A stretch of 64,000 bases of DNA, taken from NCBI GenBank assembly GCA_015067795.1, contig SVLU01000002.1:50422-114421 (forward strand), given 5' to 3'. Of the stretch, positions 9,534 to 18,107 are shown piece after piece. Within the stretch, counting starts at the first letter, position 1. Each line of letters opens with the position of its first letter. A model generated the notes under the pieces. That model made no database searches. It was given only the letters and a program-made list of their open reading frames with translations, and was not told the origin of the DNA. The stretch comes from Oscillospiraceae bacterium (GTDB lineage: Bacteria > Bacillota > Clostridia > Oscillospirales > Oscillospiraceae). Made by a program: the position numbers and the translations under genes.

Positions 9534-9569
9534 AAAACCTTAGTTTCTTTTTCCGAAACTAAGGTTTTG
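9533..9569. terminator. Bidirectional intrinsic terminator
   Basis: A 14-base-pair stem (arms 9534-9547 and 9555-9568) with a seven-base loop is bordered by A-rich and T-rich runs. It sits between the convergent his transcription unit and the degV-like gene and should serve both. Confidence 0.85.
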
Positions 9570-9587
9570 TTATATTTAGCTTTATGA

Positions 9588-10433
9588 TCACTTGCGATAG
9601 AAAAGAATACCAAGGCAATTTGGACCGCAATGGTTAGCGATTGTGCAACCTGCGGAGGTGATAAGTACCTCTTCAAAGCTACCGTATTTCTTAACGGCTT
9701 CTTCAGCACACTTAACGAGTTCAGGATTTGTTTCTGCGGTGTGGGTGATGAAGATACGGCGATAGTCAATATCATCTCTGCCTGTGAGTCTGTCTGCTAT
9801 ATACATTTCTACGCATTTATTCAGAGTGCCACGGTACTTCTTGCCAACCTGCATCTTGCCGTCGATAACCTCGATACATGGCTTAAGCTTCAGCAGATTA
9901 GCACCGAGAGCAACGATGCTGGAGCAGCGACCGCCCTTCTGGAGGTAGAGGAGAGTATCCAGAACAAAGCTTGCTTCAACCTTCTTAACTGCATCCTCAA
10001 GGAATTTAACGATTTCTTCAGCGGATTTGCCCTCACGAGCCATAATAGCGGCATCAAGAACGATGTGACCACTGCCGGTAGATAGATTAAGGGAGTCAAC
10101 AACGTAAACATTATCAAATTCCTCAGCTGCAATCTTTGCGTTTTGATGGCAGGCAGAAAGGCTGGAAGAAAGATTTACATGGATAACAGCATCGTAATCC
10201 TTGGCATACTTTGCGAATATTTCGCCGTATAATGCGGCGTTTACTGCGGATGTATGGCAGATTTTGCCTGTACTTGCAACGTGGTCAAATATCTGCTGAG
10301 GATTTATCTCAATTAGATCCATGAACGGCTTGTCATCCATAACAACGTAGAGAGGAATAATTTCTACATCATATTTCTTCGCAAGAGCTTCACCTATATC
10401 ACAGGTGCTGTCTGCTGTAATTTTAATTCTCAT
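9588..10433 (-). CDS. DegV-family fatty-acid-binding protein
   Basis: This 281-residue protein matches DegV: the N-terminal RIKITADSTCDI, HTSAVNAALY, INLSSSLSACHQNA-like lipid-contacting stretch, VVDSLNLSTGSGHIV and the C-terminal GCTIANHCGPNCLGILF. DegV proteins bind a fatty acid; in Firmicutes FakB proteins of this superfamily present fatty acids to the FakA kinase. No fakA is in the window, so a FakB role is only possible. The start is placed at an ATG with GGAGA upstream; the open frame extends 27 codons further in AT-rich sequence without a site. Confidence 0.92.
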   Translation of the reverse strand: MRIKITADSTCDIGEALAKKYDVEIIPLYVVMDDKPFMDLIEINPQQIFDHVASTGKICHTSAVNAALYGEIFAKYAKDYDAVIHVNLSSSLSACHQNAKIAAEEFDNVYVVDSLNLSTGSGHIVLDAAIMAREGKSAEEIVKFLEDAVKKVEASFVLDTLLYLQKGGRCSSIVALGANLLKLKPCIEVIDGKMQVGKKYRGTLNKCVEMYIADRLTGRDDIDYRRIFITHTAETNPELVKCAEEAVKKYGSFEEVLITSAGCTIANHCGPNCLGILFYRK

Positions 10434-10525
10434 ATCATAATCTCCATATTTTAAAATTATGTAATTATACTTAAAGCTGAAAGCAATTATAACAACAAAG
10501 CAATAGTTTTGCAACAGTCAAGAGA

Positions 10526-10553
10526 AACGCACCATAATGGGATATGGTGCGTT
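10526..10553 (-). terminator. Terminator of the zinc-ribbon membrane gene
   Basis: An 11-base-pair stem (10526-10536 with 10543-10553) lies immediately after the minus-strand stop at 10559. The T-run after the stem on the minus strand is short and interrupted. Confidence 0.5.
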
Positions 10554-10558
10554 AAGCT

Positions 10559-11332
10559 TTATATCTCGTCAACAGAGGTTGTATTACCAATCTTTCCCGC
10601 AAGAAATGCGGAGATAAAAATGCTGATGACAGAAACAAGAGTACCGAAAGAGAAATTAACAAATAACATAATAAGTGCAAATATTCCGATGATGATAAGC
10701 CATGCTGCAGTACCCTTGAGCTTTCTGAGGTGGTTTGTGCCGGTTTTAAAGGAATCTATTATGGATTTAGTCGCCTTGCTGATGCATCCGAAGAAGAAAA
10801 TATTCACAATGGCAAGAAGCACATCAATGACTATTGCAAGAACACCGATAACTAAAACTGAGTCGGAAATAAGTGCGAATGTATCGCTCATTCCGGGATA
10901 GAGAAGTTCGGCATAGGAGACAAAGCTGCTGACGAAGGAAGGAACAGCCACGAGGATAATCGCAAGCACAAGGAGAACAGCAATAACGATCCACATGAGA
11001 ACTCTCAATATGGTGATAAGAACAGAAGTAAATCTAATACCAAAAAGAGACATTCCCTGTTTGGAGGAACAAGCCGCAAAATATGTTACCCAAAGAGAAA
11101 TGGGAATAAGGGCTTTGAAAATGCTAAACCACAGGTTATCGCTTTCAAGCATTGATAACAATACAGATGCACTTGATAGAACACATAACAAAAGCATCAG
11201 AAATGAACGGAAATTTGATTTCAAAGAATCTATAAACCTGTCGGTAAGGTCCAGGGTCTTATAACCGCCGCAGACAGGACATTCCTGAGTTACCGGGTCA
11301 AGGGGCTGACCGCAGTATGTACAAAATCGCAT
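10559..11332 (-). CDS. Zinc-ribbon multi-pass membrane protein
   Basis: The 257-residue protein opens with a zinc ribbon (FCTYCGQPLDPVTQECPVCGG, residues 3-23), then has about six hydrophobic segments between residues 40 and 250. Zinc-ribbon-plus-membrane proteins of this layout are common in Firmicutes and their functions are unknown. The ribbon should be cytoplasmic. A minus-strand promoter with consensus boxes lies at 11365-11393, so it is a single-gene unit with a hairpin after its stop. Confidence 0.75.
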   Translation of the reverse strand: MRFCTYCGQPLDPVTQECPVCGGYKTLDLTDRFIDSLKSNFRSFLMLLLCVLSSASVLLSMLESDNLWFSIFKALIPISLWVTYFAACSSKQGMSLFGIRFTSVLITILRVLMWIVIAVLLVLAIILVAVPSFVSSFVSYAELLYPGMSDTFALISDSVLVIGVLAIVIDVLLAIVNIFFFGCISKATKSIIDSFKTGTNHLRKLKGTAAWLIIIGIFALIMLFVNFSFGTLVSVISIFISAFLAGKIGNTTSVDEI

Positions 11333-11364
11333 AAACTCATTCCTTTCGATTAAAGGATATGCCT

Positions 11365-11393
11365 ATTATAGGCACAATGCTTAAACTTGTCAA
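11365..11393 (-). promoter_or_regulatory. Sigma-A-type promoter
   Basis: On the minus strand a TTGACA box (11388-11393) and TATAAT box (11365-11370) are 17 bases apart, about 30 bases before the start codon of the zinc-ribbon membrane gene. Confidence 0.85.
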
Positions 11394-11469
11394 TAAATCC
11401 GGGGAAACTGTTGTTGAATTGTAATATTTTAATGGTTTTTATAATATATTATCTGATATAGCACGCATA

Positions 11470-11499
11470 TAGACAAAAGCACCGTTGTAATTGTATAAT
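11470..11499 (+). promoter_or_regulatory. Probable sigma-A-type promoter
   Basis: TAGACA (11470-11475) and TATAAT (11494-11499) are 18 bases apart, about 30 bases before the radical SAM gene. Confidence 0.55.
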
Positions 11500-11531
11500 A
11501 GAAAAAGAAAAAATTTTGGCAGGTGACAGGT

Positions 11532-12446
11532 ATGTACTATAACTCATTTTCAAAGGCAATGAGAGGAAAATTCGGGAGACCGATTTATAAGCTGTCTTTG
11601 GATAGCGGTATGACCTGTCCAAATCGCGATGGAACATTGGGTACAGGAGGCTGTATTTTCTGCGGTGATATGGGAGCAGGTGAGTTTGCGGAAAAGCAGA
11701 CTTCCGATATTGAAGAACAGCTTGCAAAAGCAAAGAACAGAGTTTCCTTTAAAACTAAAGCCAATACAGGCTTTATCGCCTATTTCCAGAGCTTTACCAA
11801 CACCTATGCACCTCTCAGCTATCTTGAAAGACTCTATATGCCCATAGCAGAGCGTGAGGACATTTGTGCCATATCAATCGCAACCAGACCTGACTGCCTT
11901 TCTCAGCCTGTTGTGGAGCTTCTAAGACGAATTAACAGAATAAAGCCTGTGTTTGTGGAGCTTGGACTCCAGACAATACATGAAAGCACAGCGAAGCTCA
12001 TCCGAAGGGGTTATACTACAAGTATATACGATGATGCTGTAATGAGGTTAAAAAGGGCAGGAATTGAAGTTGTAACACACATGATAATCGGACTTCCCAA
12101 TGAAACTGAGGAGATGATATACGAAACCGCAGAGCATATCGCAAGGATTGGCTCTGACGGCATTAAGCTTCATCTGCTTTATATTCTCAAGGAAACCGAC
12201 CTTGAAAAGATGTATCTGAATGGTGAATACACTCCTCTTGAGATGGATGAGTATATCAGAATTCTTGCAGGCTGTATCCGCAGACTGCCGAAGGAAATGG
12301 TAATACACCGCATGACAGGGGACGGAGCAAAGCGGGATTTGGTCGCACCTCTTTGGAGCGGTGATAAAAAGCGAGTGCTTGCTGCCATTAATGATTACTT
12401 TGAAAAGGAAAATGTGGTACAGGGCTCATTGTATAACCTTGATTAA
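11532..12446 (+). CDS. YhcC/TIGR01212-type radical SAM protein
   Basis: This 304-residue protein has the family's N-terminal cluster motif, Cys-x11-Cys-x2-Cys (MTCPNRDGTLGTGGCIFC, about residues 28-45), rather than the common CxxxCxxC spacing. It also has FVELGLQT, HMIIGLPNETEE and GIKLHLLYILK. Family members bind a 4Fe-4S cluster and S-adenosylmethionine; the substrate is not established. The ATG at 11532 is preceded at six bases by AGGTGA, which favours it over an in-frame GTG at 11523. Confidence 0.88.
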   Translation: MYYNSFSKAMRGKFGRPIYKLSLDSGMTCPNRDGTLGTGGCIFCGDMGAGEFAEKQTSDIEEQLAKAKNRVSFKTKANTGFIAYFQSFTNTYAPLSYLERLYMPIAEREDICAISIATRPDCLSQPVVELLRRINRIKPVFVELGLQTIHESTAKLIRRGYTTSIYDDAVMRLKRAGIEVVTHMIIGLPNETEEMIYETAEHIARIGSDGIKLHLLYILKETDLEKMYLNGEYTPLEMDEYIRILAGCIRRLPKEMVIHRMTGDGAKRDLVAPLWSGDKKRVLAAINDYFEKENVVQGSLYNLD

Positions 12447-12532
12447 ATGCAAAAAATGTGAGATAATACTTAAGTTAGCAACAGAAACGAACTTGCATAT
12501 ATATGGATAGAGTTTTTTAAAAGGAGAAAGCT

Positions 12533-13033
12533 ATGTTCAGAAAAGTTGATATAAATTCCCTGGAAATCAATCCTTTTGAATACATCGGTAAAAAGTGGAT
12601 GCTTATAACAGCAGGTGATGGAGAGAGTTTCAATACCATGACCGCAAGCTGGGGTACTATGGGTGTTCTTTGGAACAAGCCTGTTACTCAGTGCTTTATC
12701 CGTCCCGGCAGATATACCTATGAGTTCATTGAAAAAGATGACTGCTATACCCTGTGCTTCTTCGGTGAGGAGTACAGAAAGGCACTAAGCTTCTGCGGTG
12801 CCAACAGTGGTCGCGATGTGGATAAGGTCAGGGAGACCGGTCTGACTCCGGCTGTACATGAAAGCGGTGCGGTATACTTTGAGGAAGCTGAGCTTGTTCT
12901 TATCTGCCGCAAGCTGTACCATGAGGATATTGACCCTAATAATTTCAAGACTGGCGAAATTGAAAAGAATTATCCACAAAAGGATTATCACAGAATGTAT
13001 ACAGGCGAGATAATTGAAGCTCTCCTTAAGTAA
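12533..13033 (+). CDS. Flavin reductase-like FMN-binding protein
   Basis: The 166-residue protein has the split-barrel flavin-reductase pattern: WMLITAGDGESFNTMTASWGTMG near the N-terminus and FIRPGRYTYEFIEK, where FMN-phosphate contacts are expected. Related anaerobe proteins transfer electrons through bound FMN; partner and substrate cannot be told here. AAAGGAGAA precedes the ATG. It is 12 bases upstream of hflX and probably co-transcribed. Confidence 0.85.
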   Translation: MFRKVDINSLEINPFEYIGKKWMLITAGDGESFNTMTASWGTMGVLWNKPVTQCFIRPGRYTYEFIEKDDCYTLCFFGEEYRKALSFCGANSGRDVDKVRETGLTPAVHESGAVYFEEAELVLICRKLYHEDIDPNNFKTGEIEKNYPQKDYHRMYTGEIIEALLK

Positions 13034-13045
13034 AGAGGTAATATA

Positions 13046-14347
13046 TTGGAAAACACACAGGAAAAAGTATTGGAAAAGGCAATATTGGCAGGACTTTACG
13101 CAGACTGCCTTGATAAAAAGGATTGTTCCACCGAGGACAGCATGGACGAACTTGAGGCTCTTCTTGAGACAGCCGGCGGCGAATGTATGGGTAAGGTCCT
13201 GCAAAACCGCCATACACCTGACCCGAGAACGTATATCGGTCAGGGTAAGGTGCAGGAGATTAAAGAGCTTGTGGCCATGAACGATTGTTCACTGGTGGTC
13301 TTTGACAACGAGCTTTCACCATCTCAGACAAGGGCACTTTCCGAGGATATTGGAGTGAGAGTAATGGACAGAAGCTCCATTATTCTTGATATTTTTGCTC
13401 AGCGAGCCAAAACCAAGGAAGGTCGTCTGCAGGTCGAGCTTGCTCAGTATAAGTATATGCTGCCGCGTCTTACAGGTATGTGGACTCATCTTGTAAGACA
13501 GACTGCCGCAGGTGGTTCAAGCCCTATCGGCACAAGAGGTCCGGGTGAAACTCAGCTTGAAACCGACCGCCGTCATATCAGACGCAAGATAGATAAGCTT
13601 GAAGAGGAGATCGAAGCCGTCCGCAAGGTGCGTAATACCCAGCGCCGTAAGCGTGAAAAGAACGGAATGCCGGTGGTTGCCATCGTTGGCTATACAAACG
13701 CAGGCAAGTCCACGCTTCTCAATAAGCTTACCGATGCAGGTATTCCGGCTAAAAACCGACTTTTCGATACTCTCGATACGACTACAAGAAGACTTAAGAT
13801 AAGCCCAAGAACGGAAATTCTTCTTTCCGATACGGTTGGCTTTATCAGAAAGCTCCCTCATCATCTTGTTGATGCATTTAAGGCAACTCTTGAAGAGCTT
13901 GTTTATGCTGATGTTCTACTCCATGTTATTGACGCATCAAATCCACTTTGGCGTGAGCAGGTTGAGGTTGTTGATGATCTTATTGACCAGCTCAAGGCTG
14001 CTGAAACACCGAGAATTCAGGTTTTCAACAAGTGCGATATTATGAATGAGGAAATCCTCTTCAAGGGCGAATACAATGTTGAGATCTCTGCAAAAACAGG
14101 CGAGGGTATAGACAAGCTTCTCAGCAAGATCGAGCATATTCTGGATAACGGTCAGCGTCATGTTGTATTTCATCTGCCTTACTCTATGGGCGGTTATGTT
14201 CAGACACTACACGAAAAGTCGTCTGTAATAAAGACTGAGTATATGAGTGACTGCATCATGGTTGAAGCTGTGGTGGGCCCAGAGCTTTACGGCAAGCTGA
14301 GAGATTATATTGCCGACCTTGATGACGAAAATCAGGAGAATATATGA
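13046..14347 (+). CDS. hflX: Ribosome-associated GTPase HflX
   Basis: The 433-residue protein has the HflX N-terminal nucleotide-binding domain (DPRTYIGQGKVQEI), the Gly-rich linker SPIGTRGPGETQLETDRR, and a G domain with GYTNAGKST (P-loop), DTVGFI (G3) and NKCD (G4). HflX binds ribosomes and can split stalled or hibernating ones. Translation begins at TTG at 13046, preceded by AGAGGT at six bases; no better start exists. The stop overlaps the next start (ATGA). Confidence 0.95.
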   Translation: MENTQEKVLEKAILAGLYADCLDKKDCSTEDSMDELEALLETAGGECMGKVLQNRHTPDPRTYIGQGKVQEIKELVAMNDCSLVVFDNELSPSQTRALSEDIGVRVMDRSSIILDIFAQRAKTKEGRLQVELAQYKYMLPRLTGMWTHLVRQTAAGGSSPIGTRGPGETQLETDRRHIRRKIDKLEEEIEAVRKVRNTQRRKREKNGMPVVAIVGYTNAGKSTLLNKLTDAGIPAKNRLFDTLDTTTRRLKISPRTEILLSDTVGFIRKLPHHLVDAFKATLEELVYADVLLHVIDASNPLWREQVEVVDDLIDQLKAAETPRIQVFNKCDIMNEEILFKGEYNVEISAKTGEGIDKLLSKIEHILDNGQRHVVFHLPYSMGGYVQTLHEKSSVIKTEYMSDCIMVEAVVGPELYGKLRDYIADLDDENQENI

Positions 14348-14985
14348 CTGAATATCTTATTCCCAGCGGATACGGTGAAGCGGAGCTTGTTGAAAAGCGT
14401 TCCCGCTTCATCGGACGAGTCTGGGTCACAGAAACTGAAGAAGAAGCTGTTGCAAGGATAAAGGAAATGCGCGACAAGCATTGGGATGCAACCCACAATG
14501 TCTACGCTTACATAATCCGCGACAGCGGAATAATGCGATACTCTGATGACGGTGAGCCTCAGGGTACATCGGGTATGCCCACTCTCAATGTTTTCAGAGG
14601 CGAGGGGATACAGAATGTGTGCTGTGTTGTCACAAGATATTTCGGAGGAATACTTCTCGGTACAGGCGGTCTGGTGAGAGCCTATTCAGCTGCCGCGAAA
14701 GCCGCACTTGTTGCCGCCGGAGTCAGCGTAGTAAGGCTCTGGAAAGAGATGGTGCTTGCCTGCAAGTACAGCCAGTATGAGGCGGTGATGAAGGAGCTTG
14801 CGTCTTTTGACGGTATTGCGGCGGATATTGACTATGGTGTTGATATCATGATTTCTGCATTATTACCTGAGGAAAAAGCGGAAGCTTTCACTCTGAGAGT
14901 GTTCGATATAACGCAGGGTACTGTTATGTGCGAGATTGTTGGTGAGGAATTCAGAGCAGTTAAACTGGAAAACGGCCTTAAATAA
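14344..14985 (+). CDS. YigZ/IMPACT family protein
   Basis: The 213-residue product matches the YigZ/IMPACT family: KRSRFIGRV, HNVYAYI, SDDGEPQGTSGMP, VVTRYFGGILLGTGGLVRAY and a C-terminal ferredoxin-like domain. Eukaryotic IMPACT regulates translation through GCN2; the bacterial role is unresolved. It overlaps hflX by four bases, so the two are translationally coupled. Confidence 0.93.
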   Translation: MTEYLIPSGYGEAELVEKRSRFIGRVWVTETEEEAVARIKEMRDKHWDATHNVYAYIIRDSGIMRYSDDGEPQGTSGMPTLNVFRGEGIQNVCCVVTRYFGGILLGTGGLVRAYSAAAKAALVAAGVSVVRLWKEMVLACKYSQYEAVMKELASFDGIAADIDYGVDIMISALLPEEKAEAFTLRVFDITQGTVMCEIVGEEFRAVKLENGLK

Positions 14986-15033
14986 GTCGAAAAGTTTTGA
15001 ATTAAATTTTTATCAGAAATTTCTAAAAAACTA

Positions 15034-15062
15034 TTGACAAATTACCCCTATGCCGTTATAAT
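15034..15062 (+). promoter_or_regulatory. Consensus promoter of tRNA-Gln
   Basis: Perfect TTGACA (15034-15039) and TATAAT (15057-15062) boxes with 17-base spacing lie about 31 bases before the mature tRNA 5' end, as expected for a stable-RNA promoter. Confidence 0.9.
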
Positions 15063-15093
15063 ACATCTTGCGTTTAGCGAAATACCTAAATGT

Positions 15094-15167
15094 AGCGGGA
15101 TTGTGTAATGGTAGCACAGCGGACTCTGACTCCGTATGTGAGGGTTCGAATCCTTCTCCCGCTGCCA
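15094..15167 (+). tRNA. tRNA-Gln (anticodon CTG)
   Basis: A full cloverleaf can be drawn: seven-pair acceptor stem AGCGGGA/TCCCGCT, TGTG/CACA D-stem, anticodon stem GCGGA/TCCGT with loop CTCTGAC (anticodon CTG at 15126-15128), T-arm GAGGG-TTCGAAT-CCTTC, discriminator G and encoded CCA. It reads CAG. It is a single tRNA with its own promoter and terminator. Confidence 0.96.
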
Positions 15168-15169
15168 AG

Positions 15170-15206
15170 ATCCTCCGAACGAAAGTTCGGAGGATTTTAC
15201 GTTTTA
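15170..15206 (+). terminator. Terminator of tRNA-Gln
   Basis: An 11-base-pair stem (15170-15180 with 15185-15195) closed by a GAAA tetraloop is followed by TTTTACGTTTT, three bases after the CCA end. Confidence 0.9.
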
Positions 15207-15226
15207 TGACCTTTTCAATAAGACTA

Positions 15227-15252
15227 AAAGACACGCTTCGCAGCGTGTCTTT
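15227..15252 (-). terminator. Terminator of the sugar-kinase gene
   Basis: A ten-base-pair stem (15227-15236 with 15243-15252) lies just after the minus-strand stop at 15256; on that strand it is followed by TTTTTAG. Confidence 0.75.
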
Positions 15253-15255
15253 AAT

Positions 15256-16173
15256 TTATAGTTCTGTAACCTGAACTAAATCCATATAATGATTAATGCT
15301 GGCTATGCATGGAGCCTGACTTCCATCTGTCATCACCGCTGAAGTGCCAAGTGCCGCCCCAAGCTTTGCAAAATCCTTATCTTCCGCACCGTGCTTAAGG
15401 CAGTATGCAATTCCTGCTGTGACCGCATCTCCTGCACCAACTGTGCATTTAGCATTTACTTTTATGACAGGGGAGTGGTATACGCTTTTTGCAGTAACGT
15501 AAATCAAACCTTTATCTCCCAGAGTAACCATAACGCCGTGAAGTCCCTCTGAAACAAGCTCCTTTGCAGATATGATTATTTCCTCAAGACTTGTAAACGA
15601 CCTTCCTGTAAGCTCTGAAAGCTCCTGTATGTTGGGCTTTGCGATATATGGCTTTACCTTTACAGCTTCCTTAAGAGCTTCGCCGGAGGTGTCAACGATT
15701 ACTTTACCGGATACGGTGCTTATAAGTCTGCTTATAATCTGGGGTGAGGTTATGGGGCTGATGCTTCCGGAGATTACGAAAACAGTTTCCTTATCAAAGC
15801 TTGTAAGCTTGTTAATGAGCTGAGCTGCTGCAGCTTCATTAATTGGTATACCTGCTTCGTTAATGTCGGTAGTAGTACCTGAAACAGGATCATTAATCTT
15901 GATATTTGTCCTTATACTGCCATCGGTGAGAATAAAATCATGATTAACACCTATGCTGTCCAATATGGAGGAATAACTGTCATAATTATTTCTTCCGGCA
16001 ATTCCCACAGCAATATTTTCGCTGTCAAGAACACCCAGCACCTTGGAAACATTAACACCCTTACCGCCGGCATCAAGCCTTGTGCCTGTTATTTTATTGA
16101 CACATCCCTGATGGAAATTGCATACTATAATTGATTTATCAAAAGAGGGATTAAGTGTTATTGTAACGATCAT
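15256..16173 (-). CDS. PfkB-family sugar kinase, 1-phosphofructokinase/LacC-like
   Basis: The 305-residue protein begins MIVTITLNPSFD, the hallmark of the 1-phosphofructokinase/tagatose-6-phosphate kinase branch of PfkB kinases. It has DAGGKGVNVSKVL, a substrate loop, and the ATP/anion-hole motif TVGAGDAVTAGI with the catalytic Asp near residue 250. It should phosphorylate a phosphosugar such as fructose-1-phosphate. No PTS permease or FruR-type regulator adjoins it, so the exact sugar is unsettled. ATG at 16173 is preferred over GTG at 16182 because GGTGAG lies four bases before it. A minus-strand promoter is at 16205-16234. Confidence 0.85.
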   Translation of the reverse strand: MIVTITLNPSFDKSIIVCNFHQGCVNKITGTRLDAGGKGVNVSKVLGVLDSENIAVGIAGRNNYDSYSSILDSIGVNHDFILTDGSIRTNIKINDPVSGTTTDINEAGIPINEAAAAQLINKLTSFDKETVFVISGSISPITSPQIISRLISTVSGKVIVDTSGEALKEAVKVKPYIAKPNIQELSELTGRSFTSLEEIIISAKELVSEGLHGVMVTLGDKGLIYVTAKSVYHSPVIKVNAKCTVGAGDAVTAGIAYCLKHGAEDKDFAKLGAALGTSAVMTDGSQAPCIASINHYMDLVQVTEL

Positions 16174-16204
16174 GATACTCACCGTCCGAATTTTTAATAT
16201 ATTG

Positions 16205-16234
16205 ATTGTAGTTTACAACTGCAGTTTCTGTCAA
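16205..16234 (-). promoter_or_regulatory. Promoter of the PfkB kinase gene
   Basis: On the minus strand TTGACA (16229-16234) and TACAAT (16205-16210) are 18 bases apart. A short dyad TTGTA-GTT-TACAA (16206-16218) overlaps the -10 box and could be an operator. Confidence 0.7.
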
Positions 16235-16429
16235 GAGAGCAGCAGAAATTAGTCAATTTCAAAAGCCGCATACTGATAAAATTGCAATTTCGATAAAAAA
16301 TTTTCTAACTATATCACTTTAAAATGATAAGACAAGAAATCAAAAAGTATTTAAAATCACCACTATTAGCTGTGAAATTAAGTTGAAATCATCAAATTAT
16401 ATAAAAATTTTGATAAACGATATTTTGCG

Positions 16430-16458
16430 TTGACAAAGCAGGAAATGAATGTTAAAAT
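16430..16458 (+). promoter_or_regulatory. Promoter of gdhA
   Basis: TTGACA (16430-16435) and TAAAAT (16453-16458) are 17 bases apart, leaving a leader of about 75 bases before the GTG start. Confidence 0.85.
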
Positions 16459-16540
16459 ACACGCATCGTGCAAAAAGAAGTTACAAGGCGGCAGATAGAT
16501 GCCGTGCGGCACAATTCCAAATTTGAAAGGAGCAATTCCC

Positions 16541-17881
16541 GTGAGTTACGTTGACAATGTAATTAAGCTTACAGCAGAAAAGAATGCAGACCAGCCAGAA
16601 TTTCTTCAGGCAGTTACCGAGGTTCTGGAATCCATCCGTCCGGTAGTTGAAAAGAATGAGGAACTCTACAAGAGAGAAGGCATTCTTGAAAGAATCGTTG
16701 AACCTGACAGACAGATCATGTTCAGAGTACCATGGGTCGACGATGAAGGCGTTACTCGCGTTAATCGTGGTTTCCGTGTACAGTTCAATAATGCTATTGG
16801 CCCTTACAAGGGTGGTCTCAGACTTCATCCTTCCGTAAACCTCAGCATCATTAAGTTCCTTGGTTTTGAACAGATCTTCAAGAACAGCCTTACAAGCCTT
16901 CCAATGGGCGGCGGCAAGGGCGGTTCCGACTTCGACCCAAGAGGCAAGTCCGACAGAGAAATCAAGGCTTTCTGCCAGAGCTTCATGACAGAGCTTCAGA
17001 AGCACATCGGTCCTAATACTGACGTTCCAGCTGGTGACATCGGTGTTGGTGCTCGTGAAATCGGTTATATGTTCGGTCAGTACAAGAGACTGAGAGACAA
17101 CTTTGAAGGTGTTCTCACCGGTAAGGGCATGGCATACGGCGGCTCCCTTATCCGTCCTGAAGCAACAGGCTTCGGTGCTGTTTATTACACAGTTGAAATG
17201 CTGAAGTCCTTCGGCGATGACATTAAGGGCAAGACCTTTGCAGTTTCCGGTTTCGGTAACGTAGCATGGGGTACAGTTACAAAGATCAACGAGCTGGGCG
17301 GCAAGGTCGTTACAATCTCCGGTCCTGACGGCTATATCTACGATCCGGACGGCGTTGCAACTGAAGAAAAGGTTAACTTCATGCTTGAAATGCGTGCTTC
17401 CGGCCGTGACAAGGTTCAGGATTACGCTGACAAGTTCGGTGTAGAATTCTTTGCAGGTCAGAGACCATGGGCACAGAAGGTTGACATCGTAATGCCATGT
17501 GCAACTCAGAACGAAGTTGGTATCAACGATGCTAAGAACATCGTAGCAAACGGCACAAAGTACTATGTAGAAGTTGCTAATATGCCAACAACTGCAGAAG
17601 CTGTTGAATACCTGAAGGAAAACAATGTTATCATTGCTCCATCCAAGGCTGTTAATGCCGGTGGCGTTGCTGTTTCCGGTCTGGAAATGAGCCAGAACTC
17701 CATGCGTTACAACTGGACTGCTGAAGAAGTTGATGCAAAGCTGCATCAGATCATGGCTAACATCTACAAGAACTCCTATGAAGCAGCTAAGAAGTACGGC
17801 ATGGAAGGTGACCTCATTGCAGGTGCTAACATCGCAGGCTTTGAAAAGGTTGCAGAAGCAATGCTCGCTCAGGGTGTTTAA
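16541..17881 (+). CDS. gdhA: NADP-type glutamate dehydrogenase
   Basis: The 446-residue length fits the hexameric class I enzyme that aminates 2-oxoglutarate. Diagnostic segments are GPYKGGLRLHPSVNLSIIKFL, LPMGGGKGG (catalytic Lys), PAGDIGVGAREIGYMFGQYKRL, the Rossmann motif SGFGNVAWG and VANMPTT. The strong bias to preferred codons suggests high expression. The GTG at 16541 is chosen because AAAGGAGC lies at eight bases; an in-frame ATG at 16499 has only a weak site and would add 14 unrelated residues. It is a single-gene unit with its own promoter and a strong terminator. Confidence 0.95.
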   Translation: MSYVDNVIKLTAEKNADQPEFLQAVTEVLESIRPVVEKNEELYKREGILERIVEPDRQIMFRVPWVDDEGVTRVNRGFRVQFNNAIGPYKGGLRLHPSVNLSIIKFLGFEQIFKNSLTSLPMGGGKGGSDFDPRGKSDREIKAFCQSFMTELQKHIGPNTDVPAGDIGVGAREIGYMFGQYKRLRDNFEGVLTGKGMAYGGSLIRPEATGFGAVYYTVEMLKSFGDDIKGKTFAVSGFGNVAWGTVTKINELGGKVVTISGPDGYIYDPDGVATEEKVNFMLEMRASGRDKVQDYADKFGVEFFAGQRPWAQKVDIVMPCATQNEVGINDAKNIVANGTKYYVEVANMPTTAEAVEYLKENNVIIAPSKAVNAGGVAVSGLEMSQNSMRYNWTAEEVDAKLHQIMANIYKNSYEAAKKYGMEGDLIAGANIAGFEKVAEAMLAQGV

Positions 17882-17911
17882 TTAGATTAGAGTTTATACA
17901 TAAAAATATTC

Positions 17912-17946
17912 GCTGCTGCAAAACTACGGTTTTGCAGCAGCTTTAT
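17912..17946 (+). terminator. Terminator of gdhA
   Basis: A 13-base-pair stem (17912-17924 with 17929-17941) with tetraloop TACG is followed by a T-rich run, 30 bases after the gdhA stop. Confidence 0.85.
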
Positions 17947-18042
17947 TCATACATTAAGAGACATATACAGCAAAATGACACGCTGAAAATTCAAATAAAT
18001 TGCATTTTTATTTAAATCCAACAAAATTATTGCTAAAAAGAC

Positions 18043-18071
18043 TTGACTTATTGTGAAGTGGTATATATAAT
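18043..18071 (+). promoter_or_regulatory. Promoter of the sigma-factor gene
   Basis: TTGACT (18043-18048) and TATAAT (18066-18071) are 17 bases apart, about 36 bases before the start codon. Confidence 0.85.
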
Positions 18072-18107
18072 GGTTTCACGATAAAAAAGCGAGTACGGTA
18101 ATATTTG

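Larger units (their letters stand above)
16174..16540. other. Divergent intergenic region, sugar kinase / gdhA
   Basis: 367 bases with no supported gene. It carries back-to-back promoters for the minus-strand kinase (16205-16234) and for gdhA (16430-16458), separated by about 195 AT-rich bases. Within the latter, an AT-rich imperfect dyad spans about 16390-16415 (ATCAAATT and AAATTTTGAT arms) just upstream of the gdhA -35 box and may act as an UP-type element or a regulator site. No riboswitch fold was recognised. Confidence 0.6.

Noticed and set aside
10509..10901. Plus-strand 130-residue frame opposite the zinc-ribbon membrane gene
   Set aside because: It is the complement of a well-supported membrane protein and lacks a ribosome-binding site and family resemblance.
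15031..15234. Minus-strand frame across the tRNA, encoding a GEGFEPSHTESE-like peptide
   Set aside because: This is the well-known spurious translation of a tRNA antisense strand; the cloverleaf, promoter and terminator fully explain the region.
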